Assembly (NCBI GenBank): GCA_011391085.1
Contig: JAABRD010000005.1
Coordinates: 1-64,000 of the forward strand
Length of the DNA stretch: 64,000 nt
Source: Thiotrichaceae bacterium
Lineage (GTDB): Bacteria; Pseudomonadota; Gammaproteobacteria; Beggiatoales; Beggiatoaceae
Reading direction: 5' to 3'
This document shows positions 46,499-54,881 of the stretch, piece after piece (the stretch's first letter is position 1; each line of letters begins with the position of its first letter). The notes beneath the pieces are model-generated. The model made no database searches. It was not told the DNA's origin and saw only the letters and a program-made list of their open reading frames with translations. Made by a program: the position numbers and the translations under genes.

Positions 46499-46507
46499 CT
46501 ACAGTGG

Positions 46508-47173
46508 TTAAGGGGTGGCAACATGTTTGGAAACAATGTACTTCAGAATTTTGAAAATGGTTTCGGCCTCCGTTTTTTCCATGTATTCTCTGGATAATTC
46601 AATCCGCAACGTCGGCAACTCCGCGTCGATGCCTTCCACTTCGGCCCTCACAAAGGTCCAAATATCGGCAATCGTGTAACACCCAAAGATTTCTTGGAGG
46701 GAGTGAGAGTCTGCTTCCCAATTTAAGTGGGCCGCCGCCAACAGTTGGGCGTAGAGTTGGAAGACGGGATTTTGACCTTCGACGCCTTTTTTGGTTTCGA
46801 CCATGACCAAGTAGGGTAGTTCTAACCGCCCCCCAACGCTTTTTCCCAGTACGCCGTCGGCAATTCCCTCCAGTTCAAAGTGAACATATTGGGCTTGCAA
46901 GGGGATTTGGGCCCACGCTTGAATCGGTCCCTGTTCGGCTAACATCAACAGCGGATAAATGGCCCTGGACCAAATCGTGGCTTCATTTAATAGATGCGTT
47001 GGAATCTGGAATAAATGTGACGTGATTCCTTGTAAAAAGGGTCTCTCGGTCTCGGTCACCAGGAGAGAGTTCACTTGCGTCCATTCATAATCGCCAAGAT
47101 TTTCCTCGTGCAGTTTAACCAAACGTTTTAGGTCTGCTAAAGTGATGTTAGAAAAAGTGAATTTAGTTGTCAT
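46508..47173 (-). CDS. PD-(D/E)XK-like tandem paralogue T7
   Basis: 221 residues from ATG 47173. N-terminus TLADLKRLVKLHEENLGDYEWTQVNSL. The middle LNEATIWSRAIYPLLMLAEQ resembles T3. Motifs are IADGVLG and LVMVETKKG. It begins exactly 739 bp downstream of the T6 start, with an identical spacer, direct evidence of tandem duplication of a gene-plus-leader unit. Confidence 0.75.
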   Translation of the reverse strand: MTTKFTFSNITLADLKRLVKLHEENLGDYEWTQVNSLLVTETERPFLQGITSHLFQIPTHLLNEATIWSRAIYPLLMLAEQGPIQAWAQIPLQAQYVHFELEGIADGVLGKSVGGRLELPYLVMVETKKGVEGQNPVFQLYAQLLAAAHLNWEADSHSLQEIFGCYTIADIWTFVRAEVEGIDAELPTLRIELSREYMEKTEAETIFKILKYIVSKHVATP

Positions 47174-47203
47174 CGTATGTTCCTCTCGGTGGTTATGGTA
47201 GTC

Positions 47204-47237
47204 AGACACGGCCGGGATTTGACAGACCAGCGTGTCT
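47204..47237. repeat. Spacer hairpin of the array (T6/T7)
   Basis: A copy of the AGACACG...CGTGTCT hairpin, identical in sequence to that at 46465. Confidence 0.8.
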
Positions 47238-47246
47238 CTAAAGTAG

Positions 47247-47912
47247 TTAAGGAGTGGCGACCTGTTTAGAAACAATGTTCTTCAGAATTTTGAAAATGGT
47301 TTCGGCCTCATACTTTTCCCCATATTCTTGCGAATGTTTTACTCGCAACGTCGGCAGGTCGGTATCGATTTCGGAGACTTCCGCCCTGACAAAGGTCCAA
47401 ATATCAGCCACCGTGTAGCAACCAAAGATTTCTTGGGGCAAGCAGTGGTCTTGTTCCCAATTTAAGTGGGCCGCAGCTAACAATTCGGCGTAGAGTTGGA
47501 CGACAGGATTTTGACCTTCCACACCGCGTTTGGTTTCAACCATGACTAAATAGGGTGACTTGACACGGCCTAACGCGATTTTTCCAAACACACCGTCAGC
47601 AATCCCTTCTAATTCAAATTTAGCATATTGTGCTTGCAATGGCACCTGTGACCAGACTTGGATGGGGTCTTGTTCTGCTAACACTAGCAACGGGTAAATG
47701 ACTCTGGCCCAGAGAGTGGCTTCATTGACCAAAAGTGTCGGCGTTTTGCGCAAACGTGCCGTAAGTTCTTGGAGAGATTGTGTTTCCGAGTTTGTCACTG
47801 GTAGAGAGTCTGTTTGCGTCCATTCATATTCACCAATATTGCCTTCTTGTAGATTCACAAACTGGGTTAAATTTTCCAACGTGATGTTAGAAAATGTGAA
47901 TTTAGTAGTCAT
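47247..47912 (-). CDS. PD-(D/E)XK-like tandem paralogue T6
   Basis: 221 residues from ATG 47912. The central 130 residues are almost identical to T2 (TETQ/SETQ SLQELTARLRKTPTLLVNEATLWARVIYPLL), whereas the first 34 match T8 and the tail EYGEKYEAETIFKILK matches T3. It is thus the clearest mosaic. Motifs are IADGVFG and LVMVETKRG, with Glu in place of Gln in the helix QLYAELLAA. Confidence 0.75.
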   Translation of the reverse strand: MTTKFTFSNITLENLTQFVNLQEGNIGEYEWTQTDSLPVTNSETQSLQELTARLRKTPTLLVNEATLWARVIYPLLVLAEQDPIQVWSQVPLQAQYAKFELEGIADGVFGKIALGRVKSPYLVMVETKRGVEGQNPVVQLYAELLAAAHLNWEQDHCLPQEIFGCYTVADIWTFVRAEVSEIDTDLPTLRVKHSQEYGEKYEAETIFKILKNIVSKQVATP

Positions 47913-47942
47913 CATATATTCCTCTCGGTGGTTATGGTAGTC

Positions 47943-47976
47943 AGACACGGTCGGGATTTGACAGACCAGCGTGTCT
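47943..47976. repeat. Spacer hairpin of the array (T5/T6)
   Basis: AGACACGG...CGTGTCT hairpin with one base change from the other copies. Confidence 0.78.
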
Positions 47977-47985
47977 CTACAGTGG

Positions 47986-48651
47986 TTAAGTAATGACGAC
48001 ATGTTTAGAAACAATATTTTTCAAAATTTTGAAAATGGTAAACGCCTCCGTTTTTTCCATGTATTCTCTGGAAAATTCAACTTGGAATGTCGGCAAATCG
48101 GTGTCAATTCCAGAGACTTCCGCCCTGACAAACGTCCAAACGTCAGCCACCGTGTAACAGCCAAAGATTTCTTGTGGCAAGCGATGGTCTTGTTCCCAAT
48201 TTAAGTGGGCGGCTGCCAACAATTCGGCATAGAGTTGAATGACGGGATTTTGACATTCTACTCCTCTTTTGGTTTCCACTATGACTAAATAGGGAGATTT
48301 GACACGGCTTGCAACCACCTTTCCTAACACCCCGTCAGCGATACCTTCAATGTCGAAGTTAACATAGCGGGCCCGTAATGGTACTTGAACCCATACGCGA
48401 ATAGATTTTTGAGTGGCCAATGACAACAGTGGGTAAATCGCCGCCGACCAAACGGTGGCTTCATTCAAGAGTAGCGTGTGAATTTTGCGCAAGTCGGTCA
48501 TGAGTTCTTGTAAATGTTGATTTTCCAGGTCTGACAATGGCAAAGAGTCTATCTTGGTCCAATCATGGTCATCAATCTCTCCTTCTTGCAGATTCACAAA
48601 CTGGGTTAACTCTTCCAAGGTGATATTAGAAAACGTGAATCTGGTGGACAT
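47986..48651 (-). CDS. PD-(D/E)XK-like tandem paralogue T5
   Basis: 221 residues from ATG 48651 (MSTRFTFSNITLEELTQFV). The central block SIRVW(V)QVPLRARYVNFDIEGI is shared with T1. Motifs are IADGVLG and LVIVETKRG; Cys replaces the usual Gly in GVECQNP. The leader holds a GGAGTCC-family repeat instead of the AGACACG hairpin. Confidence 0.75.
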   Translation of the reverse strand: MSTRFTFSNITLEELTQFVNLQEGEIDDHDWTKIDSLPLSDLENQHLQELMTDLRKIHTLLLNEATVWSAAIYPLLSLATQKSIRVWVQVPLRARYVNFDIEGIADGVLGKVVASRVKSPYLVIVETKRGVECQNPVIQLYAELLAAAHLNWEQDHRLPQEIFGCYTVADVWTFVRAEVSGIDTDLPTFQVEFSREYMEKTEAFTIFKILKNIVSKHVVIT

Positions 48652-48671
48652 CGTATGTTCCTCTCGGTGGT

Positions 48672-48777
48672 TATGTTCAGGAGTCCAAAGCGCAGCTTTG
48701 TCCGGACGGTTTGCCAGGAATCCAAAGCGTCGCTTTGAACTGCGGCCTGACAAAGCGACGCTGTTTCCTCCTGGGTC
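48672..48777. repeat. GGAGTCCAAAGCG repeats between T4 and T5
   Basis: AAAGCGCAGCTTTG and AAAGCGTCGCTTTG arms with CAGGA ends. A near copy occupies the T3/T4 spacer at 49480-49571, so gene plus spacer were duplicated together with a 797-798-bp period. Confidence 0.8.
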
Positions 48778-48782
48778 TGTGG

Positions 48783-49448
48783 TTAAGGGGTGGCAACATG
48801 TTTAGAAACAATGTTCTTCAAAATTTTGAAAATCTTCTCGGCTTCATATTTTTCTCCCAATTCTCGCGAATACTCAACTTGCAAGAGAGGAGTGTCAGCC
48901 TCGAAACCTTCCACTTGGGCACGCATAAACTTCCAACTATCCGCAATGGTGTAACAACCAAAGATTTCTTGAGAGTAATGACCATTTTTTTTCCAATTCA
49001 AGAAAGCGGACGCTAATAATTGTGCATATAGTTGAAATACGGGATTTTGACTTTCCACTCCCCGTTTCGCTTCCACGACGACGACATAAGGAGATTCCAG
49101 TCGACCTGCAACGTTTTTCCCGAGTACTCCATCCACAATGCCTTCTAATTCAAACCGAGTATATTGCGCTTGTAACGATACTTGCGACCAGGCTTGAATA
49201 TTGCGTTGTTCGGCCAGCAATAAGATTGGGTAAATCCCTCTTGCCCAAAGCGTCGCCTCATTCATTAAGTGGGTATCTGAATTGATCAAGTCGGACTTAA
49301 TATATTGCAAGCGTTGTTGTTCGCGGTCCGTCAAAGGAATGTTTTCCACTTGTGTCCATTCATAGTCGTCAATCTCTCCTTCTTGCAGATTCACTATGCC
49401 GGTTAAATTTTCCAACGTGAAGTTAGAAAACGTGAATTTAGTGGTCAT
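48783..49448 (-). CDS. PD-(D/E)XK-like tandem paralogue T4
   Basis: 221 residues from ATG 49448, the most divergent copy (TLENLTGIVNLQEGEIDDYEWTQVENIPL). Motifs are IVDGVLG and VVVVEAKRG, with Ala for Thr between the Glu and Lys. The helix reads NPVFQLYAQLLAS, and EIFGCYTIADSWKFMRAQVEGFE follows. Divergence with intact acidic/lysine residues argues for selection on the active site. Confidence 0.75.
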   Translation of the reverse strand: MTTKFTFSNFTLENLTGIVNLQEGEIDDYEWTQVENIPLTDREQQRLQYIKSDLINSDTHLMNEATLWARGIYPILLLAEQRNIQAWSQVSLQAQYTRFELEGIVDGVLGKNVAGRLESPYVVVVEAKRGVESQNPVFQLYAQLLASAFLNWKKNGHYSQEIFGCYTIADSWKFMRAQVEGFEADTPLLQVEYSRELGEKYEAEKIFKILKNIVSKHVATP

Positions 49449-49479
49449 CGGCTTTTCCTCTCGGTGGATTATGTTTAGG

Positions 49480-49571
49480 AGTCCAAAGCGTCGCTTTGTC
49501 CGGACGGTTTGCCAGGAATCCAAAGCATCGCTTTGAACCGCGGCCTGACAAAGCTACGCTTTTTCCTCCTG
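49480..49571. repeat. GGAGTCCAAAGCG repeats between T3 and T4
   Basis: A near-identical copy of the spacer at 48672-48777. Confidence 0.8.
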
Positions 49572-49580
49572 GGTCTGTGG

Positions 49581-50246
49581 TTAAGGAGTGGCGACATGTT
49601 TAGAAACAATGTTCTTCAAAATTTTGAAAATGGTTTCCGCTTCATATTTTTCCCCATATTCCCGTGAACCTTCAATTCGCAAAGTGGGAATATCCGCGTC
49701 TATGTCTGTCACTTGTGCTTTCACAAACGTCCAACAGTCAGCAATCGTGTAGCATCCAAAAATTTCTTGGGGAGAGAGGTGGTCTTGTTCCCAATTTAAG
49801 TGGGCGGCCGCTAACAATTGGGCGTAGAGTTGGAAGACGGGATTTTGATTTTCCACGCCTTTCTTAGTTTCGACGACAACGAGATAGGGAGACTTGAGTC
49901 TGCCTAAGACACATTTTCCTAGTACCCCGTCGGCAATTCCTTCTAATTCAAAGTGAGTATAGTGCGCTTTGAGTGACACTTGTGCCCATGCTTGAATAGA
50001 TTCTTGTTCTGCTAACATCAATAGCGGATAAATGGCCCTGGCCCAGACCGTAGCTTCATTCACGAGATGCGTCGAAATCTTGAACAAATGTGACATGATC
50101 CCTTGTAATAATTGTCTCTCCGCATCTGTCACAATGAAAGAGTCCACTTGCGTCCATTCATATTCGCCAAGATTTTCCTCTTGCAGATTCACAAACTGGG
50201 TTAAATTTTCCAACGTGATACTAGAAAATGTGAATTTCGTGGACAT
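49581..50246 (-). CDS. PD-(D/E)XK-like tandem paralogue T3
   Basis: 221 residues from ATG 50246. TLENLTQFVNLQEENLGEYEWTQVDS at the N-terminus, IADGVLG and LVVVETKKG at the putative active site, and tail EYGEKYEAETIFKILKNIV as in T6. Its leader contains another GGAGTCC-family palindrome (50285-50348). Confidence 0.75.
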   Translation of the reverse strand: MSTKFTFSSITLENLTQFVNLQEENLGEYEWTQVDSFIVTDAERQLLQGIMSHLFKISTHLVNEATVWARAIYPLLMLAEQESIQAWAQVSLKAHYTHFELEGIADGVLGKCVLGRLKSPYLVVVETKKGVENQNPVFQLYAQLLAAAHLNWEQDHLSPQEIFGCYTIADCWTFVKAQVTDIDADIPTLRIEGSREYGEKYEAETIFKILKNIVSKHVATP

Positions 50247-50362
50247 CGTATGTTCCTCTTGGTGGTTATAGTGGTAGTGTAGCTTTGCCAGGAGTCCAAA
50301 GCGCAGCTTTGAACCGTTGCCTGGCAAAGCGACGCTTTGGACTCCTGGTAAAGAGTCCTGTG

Positions 50363-51031
50363 TTAAGTTGCGGTTTTGACATGTTTAGACACAATCTTCT
50401 TCAAAATTTTGAAAATGGTTTCAGCTTCAGTTTTCTCCGTATATTCTCTGGAAGGTTCAATCCGTAAAGTAGGCAAGTCGGTATCGATTTCGGAGACTTC
50501 GGCCCTGACAAAGGTCCAAATATCAGCCACCGTGTAGCAACCAAAGATTTCTTGGGGCACGCGGTGGTCTTGTTCCCAATTTAAGTGGGCGGCAGCTAAC
50601 AATTCGGCGTAGAGTTGGACGACAGGATTTTGACCTTCCACACCGCGTTTGGTTTCGACCAGGACTAAATAGGGTGACTTGACGCGGCCTATCACCATTT
50701 TTCCAAAGACACCGTCGGCGATTCCTTCTAATTCAAATTTAGCATATTGTGCTTGCAATGGCACCTGTGACCAGACTTGGATGGAGTCTTGTTCTGCTAA
50801 CACTAACAACGGGTAAATGACTCTGGCCCAGAGAGTGGCTTCATTGACCAAGAGTGTCGGCGTTTTGCGCAAACGTGCCGTAAGTTCTTGGAGAGATTGT
50901 GTTTCGGTGTTTGTCACGGGCAAGGAGTCTATTTGGGTCCATTCGTAATCTTGGATCGATTCCTCTTGCAGATTCACAAATCTGGTTAAATCTGCTAACG
51001 TGATGTTAGAAAATGTGAATTTAGTAGTCAT
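50363..51031 (-). CDS. PD-(D/E)XK-like tandem paralogue T2
   Basis: 222 residues; ATG 51031 and 51034 are adjacent and the former aligns with the family. The central region is almost identical to T6, but both ends differ (TLADLTRFVNLQEESIQDYEWTQ; SKHVKTAT). Motifs are IADGVFG and LVLVETKRG. Confidence 0.75.
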   Translation of the reverse strand: MTTKFTFSNITLADLTRFVNLQEESIQDYEWTQIDSLPVTNTETQSLQELTARLRKTPTLLVNEATLWARVIYPLLVLAEQDSIQVWSQVPLQAQYAKFELEGIADGVFGKMVIGRVKSPYLVLVETKRGVEGQNPVVQLYAELLAAAHLNWEQDHRVPQEIFGCYTVADIWTFVRAEVSEIDTDLPTLRIEPSREYTEKTEAETIFKILKKIVSKHVKTAT

Positions 51032-51067
51032 CATATATTCCTCTCGGTGGTTATGGTAGTCAAAAAC

Positions 51068-51090
51068 CGCCGGGATTTGAAAGACCGGCG
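51068..51090. repeat. Spacer hairpin of the array (T1/T2), variant
   Basis: CGCCGG and CCGGCG arms around GATTTGAAAGA. Compared with the other spacers, both arms have changed together so pairing is retained. Confidence 0.7.
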
Positions 51091-51103
51091 TGTCTCGGAG
51101 TCG

Positions 51104-51769
51104 TTAAGTGGTAGCAACCTGTTTAGAAACAATATTCTTCAAAATTTTGAAAATGGTCACCGCTTCCGTTTTCTCCATGTATTCTCTGGAGAACTCAATC
51201 CGCATGGTCGGCAACTCCGTGTCGATACCTTCCACTTCAGCCCTCACAAACGTCCAAATATCGGCAATCGTGTAGCAACCAAAAATTTCTTGCGGGGAGT
51301 GAGAGTCAACTTCCCAATTCAAATGGGCCGCGGCCAATAACTGGGCGTAGAGTTGAACAACAGGATTTTGACCTTCGACGCCCTTTTTGGTTTCGACTAC
51401 GACCACGTATGGAGTTTTGAGTCGACCACCAACCGTTTTCCCCAGCACCCCGTCAACAATCCCTTCGATATCGAAATTGACATATTTGGCCTGCAAAGGG
51501 ACTTGGGCCCAGACACGAATGGATTTTTGGGTTGCCAATGATAACAGAGGATAAATGGCTGCCGACCAGATGGTGGCCTCATTTATCAAATGGGTAGGAG
51601 TTTTGAGTAATCGTGATTGGAGACTTTGTAAATCTCGTTGTTCTTCGGTTTCCACGGGCACAGAGTCTATGTTGGTCCATTCATAGTCGTCAATATCTCC
51701 TTCTTGCAGATTCACTATCTTGGATAACTCTTCCAATGTGATGCTAGAAAATGTGAATTTTTTGGTCAT
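51104..51769 (-). CDS. PD-(D/E)XK-like tandem paralogue T1 (first of array)
   Basis: First in transcription order, 221 residues from ATG 51769. The family, which I do not recognise by name, has four parts. They are an N-terminus KFTFSSITLEEL, a variable segment (about 20-60), a helix with conserved Glu (NEATIW, E64), and a nuclease-like core. The core is EGIVDGVLG (D106), then VVVVETKKG (E126, K128), then NPVVQLYAQLL (Q139). That D...ExK...Q order fits the PD-(D/E)XK fold. A conserved EIFGCYTIAD.WTFVRAEV and a C-terminal TIFKILKNIVSK helix follow. There is no signal peptide or membrane helix. All ten copies run codirectionally over 7.7 kb. Confidence 0.75.
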   Translation of the reverse strand: MTKKFTFSSITLEELSKIVNLQEGDIDDYEWTNIDSVPVETEEQRDLQSLQSRLLKTPTHLINEATIWSAAIYPLLSLATQKSIRVWAQVPLQAKYVNFDIEGIVDGVLGKTVGGRLKTPYVVVVETKKGVEGQNPVVQLYAQLLAAAHLNWEVDSHSPQEIFGCYTIADIWTFVRAEVEGIDTELPTMRIEFSREYMEKTEAVTIFKILKNIVSKQVATT

Positions 51770-51898
51770 CGGTCTTTCCTCTTAGTAATGCGTAAATGAA
51801 CAGTGGATAATGAGAAAACGGTACGAATGGAACTTGGTTGAACTATGATGGTGATGATGAGTGTGATGAACATGAGATGGCGGTGGCTGAGTGGATTA

Positions 51899-51972
51899 GT
51901 AGGGTGGATTAAGCGGTAGCGTATCCACCCTTCCCGACACTGGTGGATACGCTACCGCTTAATCCACCCTAC
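51899..51972. repeat. GTAGGGTGGATTAAGCGG palindrome upstream of the array
   Basis: A 74-bp palindrome 130 bp upstream of T1, preceded by short GATGGTGATGATG repeats. The gap 51770-52019 should hold the array promoter; no confident -35/-10 pair can be called. Confidence 0.8.
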
Positions 51973-52019
51973 ATAGTTAGGCAATTCATCATTATTTCCA
52001 TCACATCCATCATAAACCA

Positions 52020-52748
52020 TCACCGTTCCCATCTCACCCCAAACACTTTCCAAATATTCTCCTCCGTACACATCGTCGCAAACGTTCCACATCCAAACAT
52101 TCGCCCTTGGTGAACCAACACCACTTGGTCTGCATAACGTTTGGCCAAATTTAAATCATGGGTGGACAACGCTACCGTTTTACCTTCTTGAGTTAATTCT
52201 TTAAGTAATTGCAACAATCCTAAAGCATGGGCAATATCAAGATTTGCGGTCGGTTCATCCAATAAGATAATATTGGCTTGCGTGGCCAAACTACGTGCTA
52301 TCACTACCCGTTGCCGTTCGCCACCGGACAACTGCGTGACCAAGCGATGTGCTAAATGAATCACATCCGTCCGTTTCATCGCCTCCTCCACGCATCTTTC
52401 ATCTTGGTCCGTCTCCCGTTGCCAACGCCCTACGTATGGATGACGCCCCATTTTCACAATTTCTTTGGTTGTGAAAGGAAAATTGATCTGCGTCGATTGC
52501 GGCACAAACGCGACTTGTTGGGCGAGTTCGCGACGTTGGAAGCGAGACAGGTCGCGTCCATTCAAAGTCACTTTCCCCACCGTCGGTTGCCACAGTCCTC
52601 CTAACAAACGTAATACAGTCGTTTTGCCAGCCCCATTGGGTCCCATAAACACCGTCAGTTGGCCCGGTTGTAACGTGAGACTGGCATCTTGCATCAACCA
52701 ACGTTTTTCAATTTCCACGCCTGCTTGGTGCAAGCCCAATCTGTTCAT
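52020..52748 (-). CDS. ABC transporter ATP-binding protein (FecE/BtuD/HmuV type)
   Basis: A 242-residue ABC ATPase: Walker A GPNGAGKTT, Q-loop FVPQ, signature LSGGERQR, Walker B IILLDEPTANLD and H-loop STHDLNLA. Its ATG overlaps the permease stop by four bases (ATGA), so translation is coupled. It powers uptake of an iron complex, haem or cobalamin; which one is not decidable from sequence alone. Confidence 0.92.
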   Translation of the reverse strand: MNRLGLHQAGVEIEKRWLMQDASLTLQPGQLTVFMGPNGAGKTTVLRLLGGLWQPTVGKVTLNGRDLSRFQRRELAQQVAFVPQSTQINFPFTTKEIVKMGRHPYVGRWQRETDQDERCVEEAMKRTDVIHLAHRLVTQLSGGERQRVVIARSLATQANIILLDEPTANLDIAHALGLLQLLKELTQEGKTVALSTHDLNLAKRYADQVVLVHQGRMFGCGTFATMCTEENIWKVFGVRWER

Positions 52749-53782
52749 AAATAACTGAGGTCTCGACGATAACGGAGTAACAAATAAATAAAAAAAGGTG
52801 TACCAAACATCGCAGTGACAATGCCTAACCGAATTTCTTCAGGTCGGTGAATCGTGCGGGCTAATAAATCCGCTAAGATCAGAAAAGTGGCCCCCATCAA
52901 AGCACTGGCTGGAAGAAGATAACGATGAGTGGGACCTAACAGGAGACGGACGATATGAGGTATTATCAGTCCCACAAATCCCACCGCACCACTGACTGCC
53001 ACTGCTGTACCTGTGAGAAGGGCGGTACTCATCAAAATTCTACGTTTCACTCGTTCCACATCGACCCCTAATGATTGGGCCGTCTCTTGACCTAACAAGA
53101 GTATATCTAACTCGCGAGAATAAAACAAGGCTATCAGACTACCCAATATTACCCCAGGCAAAGTCATTCCAACGTGTGACCAGGTGCGACTGTCGAGTCC
53201 ACCCATTAACCAAAATATCATTTCTCTAGCGATTTCATAGTCTATCCAGGAAAAGGTAATGACTAACGCCGTCAACGCCCCTAGCAACGCATTGATAGCC
53301 ACGCCAGCTAACAGTAACGTGGCCACCGGCACACTGCCATTTTGTTGGGCTAACCGATACACGCCAAAGAGGGCCAGAAAGGCGCCTAGGATAGCACAAA
53401 GAGGCAGATAAAATATAGAATAAGACGCCAATCCTGTCGCCAAAGCAATCACTGCACCTAATACGCCGCCGCTACTGGTACCAATGATGTCAGGAGACGC
53501 CAGCGGATTTTGAAACAATCCTTGCATTTGCGCCCCTGCCAGGGCCAGCGAAGCACCGACTAAGGCGGCAACAATAACTCGTGGGATACGAATCCACCAA
53601 AGAATCACGAGATACGATTCGTTGAAATCATGTACATTCACCCAACCTGTTGGTAACAGTTGAACTGCTAAGATATGCAAGAGGACCTGAATGGGAATCT
53701 CTGTGCTACCCAGGGCCATCCCTAGCAAACTGGCCAAAATCAGCAAGGTGGTGAGGAGAAAAAAGTAAATGGTATGATTCAT
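52745..53782 (-). CDS. FecCD/BtuC-type ABC permease
   Basis: A 345-residue integral membrane protein with nine or ten hydrophobic helices. FecCD-family motifs include GASLALAGAQMQGLFQNPLASPDIIGTSSGGVLGA, ALGVDVERVKRR (cytoplasmic coupling segment) and GAVGFVGLIIPHIVRLLLGPTHRYLLP. It forms the membrane channel for the ATPase downstream and the binding protein upstream. It is separated from the latter by a degenerate MITE. Confidence 0.93.
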   Translation of the reverse strand: MNHTIYFFLLTTLLILASLLGMALGSTEIPIQVLLHILAVQLLPTGWVNVHDFNESYLVILWWIRIPRVIVAALVGASLALAGAQMQGLFQNPLASPDIIGTSSGGVLGAVIALATGLASYSIFYLPLCAILGAFLALFGVYRLAQQNGSVPVATLLLAGVAINALLGALTALVITFSWIDYEIAREMIFWLMGGLDSRTWSHVGMTLPGVILGSLIALFYSRELDILLLGQETAQSLGVDVERVKRRILMSTALLTGTAVAVSGAVGFVGLIIPHIVRLLLGPTHRYLLPASALMGATFLILADLLARTIHRPEEIRLGIVTAMFGTPFFIYLLLRYRRDLSYL

Positions 53783-53814
53783 GTTTCAGTTATTCAAGAT
53801 TTGACAACTTTTTG

Positions 53815-53959
53815 GGTAGTGATGCAATGTGAGTGATAGACACTTCCCCCCACCCCCAAAAGGCGTGGGGAGAACGGCGGTACCCGTGGTTTTCACCCCT
53901 CTCCCCCTGGGAGAGGGGCCGGGGGTGAGGGCAACATGAATATCACACATATTTCAGGA
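53815..53959. mobile_element. Degenerate MITE between permease and binding-protein genes
   Basis: The left end GGTAGTGATGCAATGTGAG is intact and the interior matches the element at 55010 (CCCCCACCCCCAAAAGGCGT). The right end (TATCACACATATTTCAGGAC) is decayed and no target duplication is left. It splits an ABC operon that would otherwise be continuous. Confidence 0.65.
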
Positions 53960-53964
53960 CTACA

Positions 53965-54864
53965 TTATTCACTATTCATTGCCTCACTCATAGCCCTAAT
54001 CCCCTCCACGATATATTGCGAAACCGCCATAAAATAACGGTTCTCAATCACCACAATACGCCCCGCTTGCCCTGCGACACTGGCGGCAATGGCAGGATGT
54101 TTTAACAATTGCTGACGAGTGACAGAAAATTCGGAGAATGGGGCATGAGTAATAATAAAGTCCGGTTGCCACACTAAAACTTGTTCATCACTGATTTTAG
54201 CATGTTGTTCAATTCCATGTGCACTGGCTACATTAATCGCCCCCAACCAGCGGACCATATCATCAAAAGTGGTATGGGCGCCTGCCGTGTAATTACCAAC
54301 ACTATAAGACATCACTCGAATCGGTTTGCGACCTTTGGGGAGATGGGCACGAATGTCATTCAGGTCTCGTTCCATTTGGGCAATTAATTCTTTGGCACGT
54401 TGTGCTTCGCCAATCACCTCCCCGACTAGACGAATATTTTGTTTAATATCTTCCAAACTGTGAAAATTAGCCAGACGAAACACTGGTGCCCCAGTCTTTT
54501 TCAGTAACTCAATGACCTCAGCACGATTATAACTAGCTACCCAAATCCAATCAGGTTTTCGGCTTAAAATCTGTTCCACATTAGCAGTCGCCACAGTTGT
54601 CAGTTGACGCGCTTGGGTCACCACGTTGCTATACGTGCTATCTTGTGCCAACTGACTCAATGCCACAATTCGTTCTACAGGACAAATTGCCAACAATATT
54701 TCATCAGTAGCCAATGTTTGCGACACCATTCGTTGCGGTGGCGCGGAAATGAGAAACGTTTCTCCTGTGGCATCCTGTAACTGCCGTGGAAAGGAACTTG
54801 TGGCATGGGCAGTCAACATGACACCGAAGGATAACAAAATAAGGAGAGTTTGCCAACGAATCAT
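53965..54864 (-). CDS. Periplasmic substrate-binding protein, BtuF/FhuD-like
   Basis: A 299-residue cluster A binding protein with signal peptide (MIRWQTLLILLSFGVMLTAHA). It has the RMVSQTLATDEILLAICPVERIVALSQ start, a long bridging helix (SLEDIKQNIRLVGEVIGEAQRAKELIAQME) and IRVMSYSVGNYTAG...DDMVRWLGAIN. It delivers a metal chelate (iron complex or corrinoid) to the permease. No cobalamin riboswitch is visible upstream. Confidence 0.87.
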   Translation of the reverse strand: MIRWQTLLILLSFGVMLTAHATSSFPRQLQDATGETFLISAPPQRMVSQTLATDEILLAICPVERIVALSQLAQDSTYSNVVTQARQLTTVATANVEQILSRKPDWIWVASYNRAEVIELLKKTGAPVFRLANFHSLEDIKQNIRLVGEVIGEAQRAKELIAQMERDLNDIRAHLPKGRKPIRVMSYSVGNYTAGAHTTFDDMVRWLGAINVASAHGIEQHAKISDEQVLVWQPDFIITHAPFSEFSVTRQQLLKHPAIAASVAGQAGRIVVIENRYFMAVSQYIVEGIRAMSEAMNSE

Positions 54865-54881
54865 ATAAATTTAGAGATTCA

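Noticed and set aside
45478-48753. N-terminal extensions of the array genes (about 34 residues such as LVCQIPAVSDYHNHREEHT)
   Set aside because: They translate the conserved spacer hairpin and ribosome-binding region; the family start is MTTKFTFS or MSTKFTFS.
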